A stretch of DNA of 64,000 nt from Methylomonas methanica MC09 (GTDB taxonomy: Bacteria; Pseudomonadota; Gammaproteobacteria; Methylococcales; Methylomonadaceae). The stretch spans positions 3,596,001-3,660,000 of the forward strand of contig NC_015572.1 of NCBI RefSeq assembly GCF_000214665.1, given 5' to 3'. The notes under the pieces are model-generated. The model was not told the origin of the DNA and did not search any database. It was given only the letters and a program-made list of their open reading frames with translations. The translations under genes were made by a program, and so were the position numbers. Shown here piece after piece: positions 25,413 to 34,741 of the stretch (positions are counted from its first letter, which is position 1; every line of letters starts with the position of its first letter).

Positions 25413-27179
25413 TCAAAATCTATTTGCTATCGCAGCGATCTGTTTTGCATTTTCTGCTTTGATTGTCTCATCTCCACTCCTCAAATATGTATCATCACCG
25501 ACATAGGCCATTTCTTTTTGGGGAGGGATTGTAATGGTGATTACACCTAGTCCGTAGAATTGATTAAAATCCATATTAGAAAGAACGGAATCCCTTATTC
25601 CAATGGATAGTTCTGAGTTTCTGATTCCTTCCTTCCATTTTGAGAAATAATCTTCCAAGGATAACCCAAGTAATTTAGCCTCTCTTGAAATTCCGACAAC
25701 GAAGCGCTTGCCAACTTTTCTTGGTTCGATTTTATCTAGTATTTTTACTCTGTCCTTGTCCGAATCTTTATCAGTTACTCCAATCAATATTTTTCCTGTA
25801 TTTGTTGGTCCATTATTCCCCATAGCGCAAATGGTTTTTACAATCTTGTCAATAATAGTTTTGTCAATTTTTCTATCCTCGGATAGCATTAATAATCCTT
25901 GCTTTAGCTCGTAATTGGCTAGCTCTATCTCTGATCGTCTGATTGAATTCTCTATGTCAATACCTGAGTGAGATCCATATATATGTGTTTTGCCATTAGA
26001 GTCAATTAAACAGTTAGCTAATAAACCCTTTATGGTGTCAACGTTCTTTCTGCGCTCATCAGGTGAGCCTGCTTTTCTGCTTGCCTCAATGCGAGTTATA
26101 ATATTATTCAGAGCTGATTTTGCTTTGCTATAGTCTGAAATAATTTTATTGTCTTTCACGAATATTTCATGTAATGCCATGAATAAAGCTGCAAAAACAG
26201 ATGGAAATGGATTTGTTGTCCTTTTTTCAAAAACAATTTCTCTGAGCTTTTTATTGTTGTCGGTTGCGCATATTTTTTTGATTTCATCTATGCAGAATTT
26301 AAACTCTTCAGTTATTTTGTTGTCGCCATAAATATCTAAAGAAGTTAATATTCGTATATTTTCTTCGCTCCCTTTTTGATATATATCATCCAATGCATCT
26401 TTGGAGCGGCTAATAAGGTCACCTCCAACTATGGATGAAACAATGTCAGCAATACATTGCTCATCCATGCTATCTCTAAGATCGGTTGATCTTAAGATAC
26501 CTTGCTGCACCCAGAAAACTTCCTCTGCACAAATTTGATACCCATGCTTCGTCATAGGTAAGTCAATGCTAATTGATGGCATAAGGGATAAATTCAACAC
26601 ATCGCAAGATACATCACCCCTAATGTCGCACGCTATTTTTCTTACTACTTCCGAAAAAGCGTTTTGCACCCCGGATTGTCGTCTTTCCTGATCGCTCAAA
26701 CGATGGCCATATGTATTAATTCTGTCGAAAACATCATTAATTTGTTCTGGCGTTGCATTGCGCATCACTGACAATGGGAGGGTGTAATCTAAAATAGCAC
26801 TAACAGCCTTTTGATTAATATAATTTCCTGAGTTTTCCGGCTGAAACCTTCCGCTCTCTGAGCAAGCTTTAGCAGTGGGAAAGTATTCAAGGTTAAAATG
26901 CAACCCATCTAGAGTTGAATAAGATGTCTCAATAAAAGAAACAATTGCATGTAATCGCTGGAGGCCGTCAATTATTTCGTATGTTCCAGGTTCGTCCCTT
27001 TCTGCGATTAATATGGCAGGGATAGGGTATTTGTTTAGAATAGATTCAATTAATTTCTGCTTTTCTTCTAGTGTCCAAACGAGCTTTCTTTGGTATCTTC
27101 TGTTTACAAATAATTTGTTTTCTATGAACCAATTATATATTGACTGTATTGCAGTAGGTTGAGAAGCCAATTCTGCCAT
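25413..27179 (-). CDS. DUF262 protein fused to an AlbA/Schlafen-like domain
   Basis: The 588-residue protein starts with a DUF262 domain (about 10-230): RRYQRKLVW near residue 27 and IIDGLQRLHAI near 69 are the ParB/Srx-like nucleotide-site motifs (DGQQR in other members). DUF262 is the nucleotide-hydrolysing, DNA-sensing half of GmrSD, BrxU and SspE defence proteins. A helical middle follows. Residues about 445-588 resemble an AlbA_2 (Schlafen-type) nucleic-acid-binding domain: NTGKILIGVTD near 468, GVITITIPP near 540 and YLRSGDETIKA near 570. No HNH nuclease motif is visible. The gene is much more AT-rich than its surroundings, which points to recent transfer. A defence role is an inference. 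Confidence 0.75.
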   Translation of the reverse strand: MAELASQPTAIQSIYNWFIENKLFVNRRYQRKLVWTLEEKQKLIESILNKYPIPAILIAERDEPGTYEIIDGLQRLHAIVSFIETSYSTLDGLHFNLEYFPTAKACSESGRFQPENSGNYINQKAVSAILDYTLPLSVMRNATPEQINDVFDRINTYGHRLSDQERRQSGVQNAFSEVVRKIACDIRGDVSCDVLNLSLMPSISIDLPMTKHGYQICAEEVFWVQQGILRSTDLRDSMDEQCIADIVSSIVGGDLISRSKDALDDIYQKGSEENIRILTSLDIYGDNKITEEFKFCIDEIKKICATDNNKKLREIVFEKRTTNPFPSVFAALFMALHEIFVKDNKIISDYSKAKSALNNIITRIEASRKAGSPDERRKNVDTIKGLLANCLIDSNGKTHIYGSHSGIDIENSIRRSEIELANYELKQGLLMLSEDRKIDKTIIDKIVKTICAMGNNGPTNTGKILIGVTDKDSDKDRVKILDKIEPRKVGKRFVVGISREAKLLGLSLEDYFSKWKEGIRNSELSIGIRDSVLSNMDFNQFYGLGVITITIPPQKEMAYVGDDTYLRSGDETIKAENAKQIAAIANRF

Positions 27180-27374
27180 GTAGCGCTCCCTTAATGTGTT
27201 TTATTAAAAAATTATTAAGATAATTAAAGATCAATAAATTATTTAATAGGATCTATTTGTGAGTTAGTATATACCTTAAATTCCAACAATAGAAAACAAG
27301 ATAAAATCCAGATTTCGAATGCAATGCTCCATCGTTGACACTGCATTAAGGCTTCATCCTAATCAAATTACATA

Positions 27375-28250
27375 TCAATACGCCTGCACCCCAAACTTCA
27401 ACAACAACCTCGGCAATATATCGTCCAGATTCAATACGTCCTTATCGGTCAGTTCAATCAAATTGAAATTATATTTCCGGTAAATGGCGAGTTTTTCCTG
27501 TTTTCGAGCCAAGTATTTGGCGTCGTTTTCGTAACCCCAGAATTCGATATAGACCTTACCGGTGGGGATGTAGAAGTCGCAGTACATTTCCTCTTCGATC
27601 GGCAGTTTGCGTTCGTAGGCGTGGACGATTTCGGCCATGTACAGCCAGTTGTCGATCAGCATTTCCGCCTTGGAGCGGACGAAATGGCCGTCGGTGCTGC
27701 GGTGGGTGGCTTCGAATTTGTGGCGGAAGCTGTCCATTTTGTCGGCGTCGGTTTTGGGTTTGTCGACGCCCTTGATGTTGTCGACGTTGTCTTTCAACGC
27801 CCGGTTGCGGTTGATTTTTTCCGGCCAGCGCACATAGGGGATGCCGGAGCGGCTGTCTTCGCCTTGCTCGGCGCCCAGGGCCAAACCTTGTTCCGTAACC
27901 AGCCAGCCTTTCAAGCCTTTTTTGATCCAGCCCAATTCGGACAGGATGTAGTTCATTTTGTTGGCCGAGAGTTCGAACTGTTGCCCGAGCACGGTGGCGG
28001 TCAGTAATTTAGACACGTCCGGTTTGCTTGTAAGATTCGGCATCTGAAAATCTTCCGGCCAAGCAACGTATTGGCCGTATTTTCCGGTCAGATAAACACC
28101 GCCGACGGCAGTGCCTGAATCCGTCAGTTGCCATTTATCGTCTTGTTTTTCGATTAATCCCAGCGCCTTCAGCTGCCCGAACATCTGCTCCTGAGATAGG
28201 CCGCGCAATTTGGCCAGTCGAGTGGTGGATAGGCATTTTTCGTCAGTCAT
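27375..28250 (-). CDS. Putative PD-(D/E)XK nuclease with two winged-helix-like domains
   Basis: The ATG at 28250 gives about 291 residues; a GTG at 28280 is possible. The N-terminal half has two similar units (TTRLAKLRGLSQEQMFGQL then QLTDSG, and TVLGQQFELSANKMNYIL then LVTEQG) that look like KilA-C-type winged helices. The C-terminal part has an endonuclease-like order: SKAEMLIDNWL (conserved Glu), EEEMYCDFYIP (Asp), VYIEFWGYE (Glu-x-Trp) and RKQEKLAIYRKY. It could be a DNA nuclease or repair/modification factor. It is less AT-rich than the DUF262 gene and lies 196 bases upstream of it on the same strand, so a shared unit is possible but not shown. Confidence 0.65.
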   Translation of the reverse strand: MTDEKCLSTTRLAKLRGLSQEQMFGQLKALGLIEKQDDKWQLTDSGTAVGGVYLTGKYGQYVAWPEDFQMPNLTSKPDVSKLLTATVLGQQFELSANKMNYILSELGWIKKGLKGWLVTEQGLALGAEQGEDSRSGIPYVRWPEKINRNRALKDNVDNIKGVDKPKTDADKMDSFRHKFEATHRSTDGHFVRSKAEMLIDNWLYMAEIVHAYERKLPIEEEMYCDFYIPTGKVYIEFWGYENDAKYLARKQEKLAIYRKYNFNLIELTDKDVLNLDDILPRLLLKFGVQAY

Positions 28251-28440
28251 CACTGCAGTTCTTTTGTTAGACTGAAGCACAGTTTAGACCATCGGAGAAT
28301 TTCAGCTCATCTGACTGCCTTAAAGGTGTCGCCATCCCACAGGCGAAAGCCCGGACAAACAAATTATCCTCACGCCTATCAATCGTATAGCTATTGGGTA
28401 TACGCCCGAGATCTTGGTCATATTCCATTAGACAATAAAA

Positions 28441-28469
28441 AACCCGCCAAGCTTTTCAGCTTGCGGGTT
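28441..28469 (-). terminator. Terminator after tRNA-Leu
   Basis: The inverted repeat AACCCGCAAGCT / AGCTTGGCGGGTT (one bulge) has a 4-base loop and a T-run on the minus strand, lying 24 bases past the tRNA 3' end. Confidence 0.9.
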
Positions 28470-28492
28470 CTTGGACTATTCAAGTCCTGGAT

Positions 28493-28577
28493 TGGTACCG
28501 ACGGCCGGACTTGAACCGGCACGACTTGCGTCACCACCCCCTCAAGATGGCGTGTCTACCAATTTCACCACGTCGGC
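28493..28577 (-). tRNA. tRNA-Leu (anticodon GAG)
   Basis: The 85-base gene includes an encoded CCA end. The acceptor stem GCCGACG pairs with CGTCGGT before ACCA. The D loop has AAATTGGTAGACACG. The anticodon stem CCATC / GGTGG holds the loop TTGAGGG, which gives anticodon GAG for CUC codons. The variable arm is long, as in leucine tRNAs, and the T arm is GCCGGTTCAAGTCCGGC. It follows secG, the usual gammaproteobacterial position. Confidence 0.96.
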
Positions 28578-28601
28578 TTAAATGGTACCTTAACTTGTTG
28601 T

Positions 28602-28982
28602 TTATTCGGCGGGCTGCACTTCTTTGATTGCAGGCGCTTCAGGCAGTGTTGCCACGGGCACTGAATCATCCGCTTTATTTTGCGATAACGGCACGTCGGA
28701 AGTCACTTGTTCAACCGCGGGCACATCCATAATGTCGGTTTTCTTGCCGTGGTAACCGCTCAAAAAGGCCAAGCCCAAGCTGGTTACGAAGAACAGGCTG
28801 GCAAATATGGCCGTGGTTCTGGATAGGAAAGAAGCCGAACCCTGGGCTCCGAAAACCGAACCCGATGCACCGCTTCCGAAAGCAGCGCCGGCGTCAGCGC
28901 CTTTACCCTGCTGCATCAGAACCAGGCCGATAATCCCGATACCTAACAGGATGTGTATAACAATGATAATTTGATACAGCAT
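28602..28982 (-). CDS. secG: Preprotein translocase subunit SecG
   Basis: The 126-residue inner-membrane protein supports the SecYEG channel. Membrane spans are at about 3-22 and 52-72, with the conserved LVLMQQGKGADAGAAFG and GSGASGSVFG loop between them. The acidic C-terminal tail (after about residue 80) is longer than the core family but common in gammaproteobacteria. It sits between tpiA and tRNA-Leu, 21 bases after tpiA, in one transcript. Confidence 0.95.
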   Translation of the reverse strand: MLYQIIIVIHILLGIGIIGLVLMQQGKGADAGAAFGSGASGSVFGAQGSASFLSRTTAIFASLFFVTSLGLAFLSGYHGKKTDIMDVPAVEQVTSDVPLSQNKADDSVPVATLPEAPAIKEVQPAE

Positions 28983-29003
28983 ATTAATCCTAAAGCAAAA
29001 ATA

Positions 29004-29753
29004 CTAAACTGAATGACAAATCTGCAAGAAACCTTTTGCATCCAGCGAAGCGCCGCCTACTAGGCCGCCATCGATATCCGGCATGGCAAACAAGCCTTTA
29101 GCGTTGTCTGGTTTAACGCTACCGCCGTACAAAATTTGTACTTTTTCGGCAATAGCAGGGTTTCTATCCGCAATGCGCTTACGGATGTATTGGTGAACTT
29201 CTTGCGCTTGTTCGTCACTGGCGGTTTTGCCGGTGCCGATTGCCCAAACAGGTTCGTAAGCGATAACCGCATTTGCAAATGCTTCGATGCCGGCAGCATC
29301 AATAACCGCATCCAATTGCTCGTCAACAACTTGGAAAGTTCTGTCTTGTTCGCGCTCTTCCAGGGTTTCACCGACACACAGCACTGGAATCACATTTTGT
29401 TTTTGCGCTTGGCAGAACCGATTGGCTACGCTTTGGCTGGTATCGCCGTAGTAAGAGCGTCTTTCCGAGTGGCCCACTAACGCATATTTAACGCCGCAAT
29501 CGGCCAGCATGGCGGCTGAAATTTCGCCGGTGTATGCGCCGGAGGCTTGGTCGGCCACGTTTTGCGCGCCCAGAGCGATAGGAGATGAAGCCAATGCGCC
29601 GCGAATATCTGACACGTAGACAAAAGGAACACAAACCGCAACTTCCTGGCTGCCTGCGTTTAAGCCGTCCGCCAAGGCTTTCGCCAGTTGCACGCCCTCT
29701 TCCCGAGAGCCATTCATTTTCCAGTTTCCCATGATCAAAGGTTGCCGCATCAC
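29004..29753 (-). CDS. tpiA: Triosephosphate isomerase
   Basis: The 249-residue TIM-barrel enzyme interconverts dihydroxyacetone phosphate and glyceraldehyde 3-phosphate. Active-site residues are present: NWKMNG (Lys), VGHSERR (His), AYEPVWAIGTG (Glu plus loop 6), and GGSV near the C-terminus. Intact. It lies between glmM and secG in the conserved order. Confidence 0.97.
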   Translation of the reverse strand: MMRQPLIMGNWKMNGSREEGVQLAKALADGLNAGSQEVAVCVPFVYVSDIRGALASSPIALGAQNVADQASGAYTGEISAAMLADCGVKYALVGHSERRSYYGDTSQSVANRFCQAQKQNVIPVLCVGETLEEREQDRTFQVVDEQLDAVIDAAGIEAFANAVIAYEPVWAIGTGKTASDEQAQEVHQYIRKRIADRNPAIAEKVQILYGGSVKPDNAKGLFAMPDIDGGLVGGASLDAKGFLQICHSV

Positions 29754-29810
29754 TTACTCCAGGCTAAATAAAGCCGCCTATAATAAACCTTGAACGTTTG
29801 GAGTTCAAGA

Positions 29811-31145
29811 TTAGATTGCTTTTCTAACATCGTTGGCCAACTGATTCGCGTATCTATTGACTTCGTCGGCATCGACACCTTCGACCATAATTCGAACCAG
29901 CGGCTCGGTACCCGAGGCGCGCAACAACACTCTGCCTTTATCGGCCAATTTTTTCTCGACGGCTGCGACCGCTTTTTGGATGCTTTCGATTTCGTCGAGT
30001 TTGACTTTTTTCTCGACTCTGACATTAATCAACACTTGCGGGTATTTATTCATGCCTGATTTCAACTCGTGCAGACTTTTGCCGGAAAACATCATCTCGG
30101 CCAACACTTGCAATGCCGATATAATGCCATCACCGGTGGTGGTTTTATCCAGGCAAATAATATGCCCAGAGCCCTCGCCACCGAGCATGCCTTTTTTCTC
30201 CGCCAACAACTCCATGACATAGCGATCGCCAACGTTAGCCCTGAACAAGGGAACCCCCATTTCCTTCAAAGCGTGCTCCATACCGAGGTTTGACATCAGG
30301 GTTCCTACAACAGGCCCCGTCAATTTACCCTTGTCGTGAAAAGATCTGGCGATGATGTATATCAGTTCATCACCGTCGACGATCTCGCCTTTGTGATCAA
30401 CCATAATGACCCTATCGCCATCGCCGTCCAATGCGATACCTAAGTCGGCTCGGTATTCCATAACCTTGGATGCCAGCACTTCCGGATGGGTTGCACCACA
30501 TTCATCGTTAATGTTCAGACCGTCAGGCTCGCCGCCGATCACAACCACCTCAGCACCGACCTCACTAAACACGTGGGGCGCAATATGGTAAGTCGCCCCG
30601 TGGGCACAATCGATAACAATACGCATGCCTTTAAAATCCAGATTGGCCGGCACGGTGGATTTACAAAATTCGATGTAACGCCCGGCGGCATCGCTGACGC
30701 GTTTCACCTTACCCAGCTTCGCCGACTCTACCGTGGTCATAGGCGCATCAATGTATTGCTCGATTTGATGCTCCAATTCGTCAGGCAATTTGGTACCGTT
30801 CACGGAAAAAAACTTGATACCGTTATCGTAATACGGGTTATGAGAAGCGCTGATGACAATGCCGGCCTTGGCCCGCAAGGTGCGCGTCAGATAAGCAATG
30901 CCCGGTGTCGGCATCGGCCCCAGCATGCGCGTATCCACGCCAGCCGCTGATAAACCTGCTTCCAAGGCCGATTCGAACATATAGCCGGAAATACGCGTGT
31001 CTTTACCCACCAACACAAAACCGCTACCTTCTTTGGCAAATACCCGGCCGGTCGCCCAACCCAGCTTCAACATAAAATCCGCCGTAATGGGGTATTCGCC
31101 CACTTTGCCGCGAATACCGTCGGTACCGAAATATTTTTTTGCCAT
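29811..31145 (-). CDS. glmM: Phosphoglucosamine mutase
   Basis: The ATG at 31145 ([13 protein letters not shown]) is preferred over an in-frame GTG four codons earlier. The 444-residue enzyme converts glucosamine-6-phosphate to the 1-phosphate for UDP-GlcNAc and cell-wall synthesis. The phosphoserine loop [15 protein letters not shown] (near 95), the metal loop DGDGDR (near 240) and the sugar loop GGEGSGH (near 323) are intact. Upstream, folP, which commonly sits between ftsH and glmM, is absent and a terminator is present instead. Confidence 0.96.
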   Translation of the reverse strand: MAKKYFGTDGIRGKVGEYPITADFMLKLGWATGRVFAKEGSGFVLVGKDTRISGYMFESALEAGLSAAGVDTRMLGPMPTPGIAYLTRTLRAKAGIVISASHNPYYDNGIKFFSVNGTKLPDELEHQIEQYIDAPMTTVESAKLGKVKRVSDAAGRYIEFCKSTVPANLDFKGMRIVIDCAHGATYHIAPHVFSEVGAEVVVIGGEPDGLNINDECGATHPEVLASKVMEYRADLGIALDGDGDRVIMVDHKGEIVDGDELIYIIARSFHDKGKLTGPVVGTLMSNLGMEHALKEMGVPLFRANVGDRYVMELLAEKKGMLGGEGSGHIICLDKTTTGDGIISALQVLAEMMFSGKSLHELKSGMNKYPQVLINVRVEKKVKLDEIESIQKAVAAVEKKLADKGRVLLRASGTEPLVRIMVEGVDADEVNRYANQLANDVRKAI

Positions 31146-31169
31146 AATCAAATCCACTTTCCCGTTTAC

Positions 31170-31198
31170 AAAAAAAAGAGAGACCGAAGCCTCTCTCT
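31170..31198 (-). terminator. Terminator after ftsH
   Basis: A 7-bp AGAGAGA/TCTCTCT stem has an 8-base loop and is followed by a run of T residues on the minus strand. It lies just past the ftsH stop and before glmM, so glmM needs its own promoter or read-through. Confidence 0.8.
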
Positions 31199-31218
31199 GT
31201 TTTTAAATTGCCAGACGA

Positions 31219-33147
31219 TTAGCCTTGTTCGGCCGCATCACCAATAGACTGATCTTTATTGGTTTTACTCCAAGGCTCAACTTCGACATCGCTGTTGGAT
31301 GAAGGCGGCGTATCGTCCCACCCCTTAGGTTCTCTGACCGGTTTTCTGCTCATCAAATCCTCGATTTGATATTTATCGATGGTCTCGTATTTCATCAACG
31401 CATCCGCCATGGCATGCAAAATATCCACATTCTCTTTCAGAATGTTCTCTGCCCGCTCATAGTTCCTATCAATAATAGACCGAATTTCTTCATCTATGGT
31501 ATGCGAGGTTTCTTCCGCCACCGATTTATGCTGAGTAACCGAACGCCCCAGGAAGACTTCGCCTTCTTCCTCGCTGTAGGTCAAAGGCCCCAATCGCTGA
31601 GACAAACCCCATTTGGTGACCATGTTTCTGGCCAGCTCGGTAGCACGCTCGATATCGTTGGAAGCACCGGTCGAAACTTGCTCCCAACCGAAAATCAATT
31701 CTTCGGCGATACGACCGCCATACAAACTGGAAATCATGCTATCCAGTTTACATTTGCTGGCGCTGTATTGATCGCGTTCCGGCAGGAACATGGTCACACC
31801 CAAAGCACGTCCGCGCGGCATGATACTGACCTTGTAAACCGGATCGTGTTCGGGAACTATTTTACCGACAATGGCATGACCCGCTTCGTGGTAAGCGGTC
31901 ATTTTCTTTTCTTTTTCGTCCATTACCATGGAGTGCCTTTCCGCGCCCATGATCAATTTATCCTTGGCTTTTTCCAGATCGACCATGCTGACGAGGCGCT
32001 TATTGAAGCGCGCGGCAAACAGAGCCGCTTCGTTGACCAGATTGGCCAGATCGGCGCCGGAAAAGCCTGGGGTACCTTGGGCAATATATTTGACCTTGAC
32101 GTCGTCGCCTACCGGTACTTTTTTCAGATGCACGTTCAGGATTTGTTCGCGCCCCCTGACATCCGGCAAACCGACCACGACCTGCCGATCGAAACGGCCG
32201 GGACGCAACAAGGCTTTATCCAAAACATCCGCGCGGTTGGTTGCGGCGATGACGATGATGCCTTCATGACCTTCGAAACCGTCCATCTCCACCAACAATT
32301 GGTTCAGCGTCTGCTCGCGCTCGTCGTTACCGCCGCCCAAGCCTGCTCCGCGAGAGCGGCCGACAGCGTCGATCTCGTCGATAAAGATAATGCAAGGCGC
32401 ATGCTTTTTAGCTTGCTCGAACATGTCGCGCACACGTGAGGCGCCTACACCTACAAACATTTCCACGAAATCGGAACCGGAAATAGTGAAGAACGGCACC
32501 TTGGCTTCGCCGGCAATAGCACGAGCCAACAAGGTTTTACCGGTACCCGGAGGCCCCACCATCAGTGCCCCGCGCGGTACTTTACCGCCCAATTTCTGGT
32601 ATTTGGCCGGGTCTTTCAAAAAGTCGACCATCTCCTGCACTTCTTCCTTGGCTTCGTCGCAGCCAGCCACGTCGGCAAAGGTGACTTTATTTTGATCCTG
32701 GTCCAACATGCGGGCTTTGCTTTTACCGAAGCCCATGGCTCCGCCGCGCCCGCCGACACCGCCGCCTTGCATCTGCCGCATGAAAAATACCCATACCGCA
32801 ATCAACAGCAAAATCGGCCCGAAGGAGACAAAGATCGACATCAACATCGACGGTTCTTCCGGCGGCCGCACCACAATCTCCACGCCATTCGCCAACAAGT
32901 CATCGATCAAATGCGGGTCGTTCGGCATATAAGTCTTAAACTTATCGCCGGACTGCATTCTGCCGGTCACCGTGTTATCGGCAATGGAAACCTGCTGCAC
33001 CTGCCCCGCCTTCACGGCATCGATCAGCTGCGAATAAGACAAGGTGGCGTCGCTTCGGATCGACCGGGAGCCGAAATTATTAAAAATCGCCATCAAAACA
33101 ACTGCGATGACGACCCACAGCACTAAATTTTTCATCATATCGCTCAA
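31219..33147 (-). CDS. ftsH: ATP-dependent zinc metalloprotease FtsH
   Basis: The 642-residue hexameric inner-membrane AAA+ protease degrades unneeded or misfolded membrane and cytosolic proteins such as LpxC and sigma-32. There are two membrane spans (about 5-22 and 102-122). Walker A GPPGTGKT (about 198), [12 protein letters not shown], the pore [11 protein letters not shown] and the zinc motif [10 protein letters not shown] (about 421) are intact. It sits directly after rlmE, the usual pairing. A diverged paralogue is at 17-19 kb. Confidence 0.97.
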   Translation of the reverse strand: MSDMMKNLVLWVVIAVVLMAIFNNFGSRSIRSDATLSYSQLIDAVKAGQVQQVSIADNTVTGRMQSGDKFKTYMPNDPHLIDDLLANGVEIVVRPPEEPSMLMSIFVSFGPILLLIAVWVFFMRQMQGGGVGGRGGAMGFGKSKARMLDQDQNKVTFADVAGCDEAKEEVQEMVDFLKDPAKYQKLGGKVPRGALMVGPPGTGKTLLARAIAGEAKVPFFTISGSDFVEMFVGVGASRVRDMFEQAKKHAPCIIFIDEIDAVGRSRGAGLGGGNDEREQTLNQLLVEMDGFEGHEGIIVIAATNRADVLDKALLRPGRFDRQVVVGLPDVRGREQILNVHLKKVPVGDDVKVKYIAQGTPGFSGADLANLVNEAALFAARFNKRLVSMVDLEKAKDKLIMGAERHSMVMDEKEKKMTAYHEAGHAIVGKIVPEHDPVYKVSIMPRGRALGVTMFLPERDQYSASKCKLDSMISSLYGGRIAEELIFGWEQVSTGASNDIERATELARNMVTKWGLSQRLGPLTYSEEEGEVFLGRSVTQHKSVAEETSHTIDEEIRSIIDRNYERAENILKENVDILHAMADALMKYETIDKYQIEDLMSRKPVREPKGWDDTPPSSNSDVEVEPWSKTNKDQSIGDAAEQG

Positions 33148-33260
33148 TTTACGCGCTCCGGCCGTAAAACGGCCTAAAATATTAAAACCAAGTAATTCTA
33201 TCAGGAATACCGTAATGCCTACCGGCCAACTTTACCCGATACCGTGTAGAGTGTACCAAG

Positions 33261-33878
33261 CTATTTAAAACCTTTTGCCAAAATATAGACTTCGTTACTT
33301 CTGGCCCGCGATGCCTTGGGTTTTCTGATTACCACACTGGTGAAACGCTGCCTCACCTGATTATAGTATTCGTCAAACCCGGCTCCTTGAAACATTTTAA
33401 TTAAAAACACCCCACCCTTAACCAAAATACTGTTCGCCGCATCCAGGGCCAATTCCCCCAAATAAATGGATCGGGGTTGATCCATTTCTTTGTTACCACT
33501 TATATTTGGGGCCATATCCGACAATAACAAGTGAACGGGTTGACCATCAAGCACTTTATAAAGTTTTTCCAACACTTCGTCTTCTCTAAAATCGCCCTGA
33601 ATAAAATCGACGCCCGCAATCGGCTCGATATCCAGCAAATCCAAGGCGATCACTTTATCGTTTTTTCCGAGCAATTTTCGGGCGTATTCAGACCAGCCGC
33701 CCGGCGCCGCGCCTAAATCGACAATATTCATACCGGGACGGATAAGTTTATCTTTTTCTTGAATTTCGATCAGTTTAAATACCGCACGCGACCGATAACC
33801 CAGCGCCTGGGCTTTTTTGACATATTCATCCTGAAAATGCTCCTGCATCCACTGATGACTACTTTTAGTGCGTGACAT
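33261..33878 (-). CDS. rlmE: 23S rRNA 2'-O-ribose U2552 methyltransferase
   Basis: The 205-residue RlmE/FtsJ/RrmJ protein methylates U2552 in the ribosomal A loop using SAM. The SAM motif [14 protein letters not shown] is near residue 50 and the catalytic K-D-K-E set is visible ([17 protein letters not shown] near 120, FLIKMFQG near 160, and the Glu in [13 protein letters not shown] at the end). It is paired with ftsH as usual and is divergent from yhbY. Confidence 0.96.
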   Translation of the reverse strand: MSRTKSSHQWMQEHFQDEYVKKAQALGYRSRAVFKLIEIQEKDKLIRPGMNIVDLGAAPGGWSEYARKLLGKNDKVIALDLLDIEPIAGVDFIQGDFREDEVLEKLYKVLDGQPVHLLLSDMAPNISGNKEMDQPRSIYLGELALDAANSILVKGGVFLIKMFQGAGFDEYYNQVRQRFTSVVIRKPKASRARSNEVYILAKGFK

Positions 33879-33928
33879 AGTATCGATTGGTGTAAAATTG
33901 ATCGGTTATTAAAGCTAAAGGAAACAGA

Positions 33929-34195
33929 GTGAATCCTATTGAAAAGAAGAAGTTGAAAGCTCAGGCACACCCGTTAAAACCGGTGGTGATGATTGGGCAA
34001 TCCGGCTTAACCCCTGCGGTATTGAAAGAAATCAATGTTGCGCTGGATGCGCATGAATTAATCAAAGTCAAAATCCGCGCCGAACGCGATGAACGCACTG
34101 TCATCAGCGAACAGATTTGCACGGAAACTCAAGCGGAACTGGTGCAGTCTGTTGGGCAAGTCGCAGTTATTTACAGAAAAAATCCCAAAAAGTAA
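33929..34195 (+). CDS. yhbY: YhbY-family RNA-binding protein (CRM domain)
   Basis: The 88-residue protein starts at GTG behind AAAGGAA. It is a single CRS1/YhbY (CRM) domain: LKAQAHPLKPVVMIGQSGLT with the GxxG-type loop, then a Lys-rich helix and VAVIYRKNPKK at the end. It associates with pre-50S ribosomal particles. It is the only plus-strand gene in the housekeeping block, divergent from rlmE and convergent with greA, as in many gammaproteobacteria. Confidence 0.94.
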   Translation: MNPIEKKKLKAQAHPLKPVVMIGQSGLTPAVLKEINVALDAHELIKVKIRAERDERTVISEQICTETQAELVQSVGQVAVIYRKNPKK

Positions 34196-34198
34196 AGC

Positions 34199-34219
34199 TA
34201 GGGAGGTAATACCTCCCTA
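34199..34219. terminator. Bidirectional hairpin between yhbY and greA
   Basis: A perfect 10-bp palindrome TAGGGAGGTA / TACCTCCCTA with a single-base centre lies between two convergent stops. There is no long T-run on either side. Confidence 0.6.
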
Positions 34220-34237
34220 TTCCGTCCTTATTAACGA

Positions 34238-34714
34238 TTAAATATAGTCAACCGCAATAATTTCATACTCGATATTGCCGCCCGGCGCCTTTACCGTCAC
34301 CACGTCTTCCACTTCCTTGCCGATCAATGCTCTGGCTATCGGCGAGCCTACGGAGATGCGGCCTTCTTTAATATTGGCTTCGTCCTCGCCGACAATTTGA
34401 TAAGTGACTTCCTTACCGGAATCCAAATCTTCGATTTTGACCGTGGCGCCGAATATCACCTTGCCGTTGGCATCGGCCTTGGTAACATCAATGATATTAG
34501 CATTGGACAGTTTGCTCTCAATCTCGGCTATACGCCCCTCGGCAAAACTTTGCTGCTCGCGGGCAGCGTGATATTCGGCATTTTCCTTCAAATCCCCATG
34601 CGCTCGGGCATCGGAAATCGCTTGAATGATACGCGGCCTGACCACGCTTTTTAACTCTTCCAGCTCGGCACGCAGTTTATTGGCACCCGCCACTGTTAGC
34701 GGCACTTTATTCAT
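34238..34714 (-). CDS. greA: Transcription elongation factor GreA
   Basis: The ATG at 34714 has an AGGAG site 7 bases before it; the longer TTG start is unlikely. The 158-residue factor rescues backtracked RNA polymerase by stimulating transcript cleavage. The N-terminal coiled coil (about 1-75) has [16 protein letters not shown] and the acidic tip ([16 protein letters not shown]), and the C-terminal FKBP-like domain begins about 80. Length is normal. It is the last gene of the dapB-carAB run. Confidence 0.97.
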   Translation of the reverse strand: MNKVPLTVAGANKLRAELEELKSVVRPRIIQAISDARAHGDLKENAEYHAAREQQSFAEGRIAEIESKLSNANIIDVTKADANGKVIFGATVKIEDLDSGKEVTYQIVGEDEANIKEGRISVGSPIARALIGKEVEDVVTVKAPGGNIEYEIIAVDYI

Positions 34715-34741
34715 GAACAACTCCTAAAAACATTGCTGACA

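Noticed and set aside
27621..28007. Plus-strand 128-residue open frame inside the nuclease gene
   Set aside because: It is antisense to a better supported gene and reads as a low-complexity Val/Phe/Gly shadow without a ribosome binding site.
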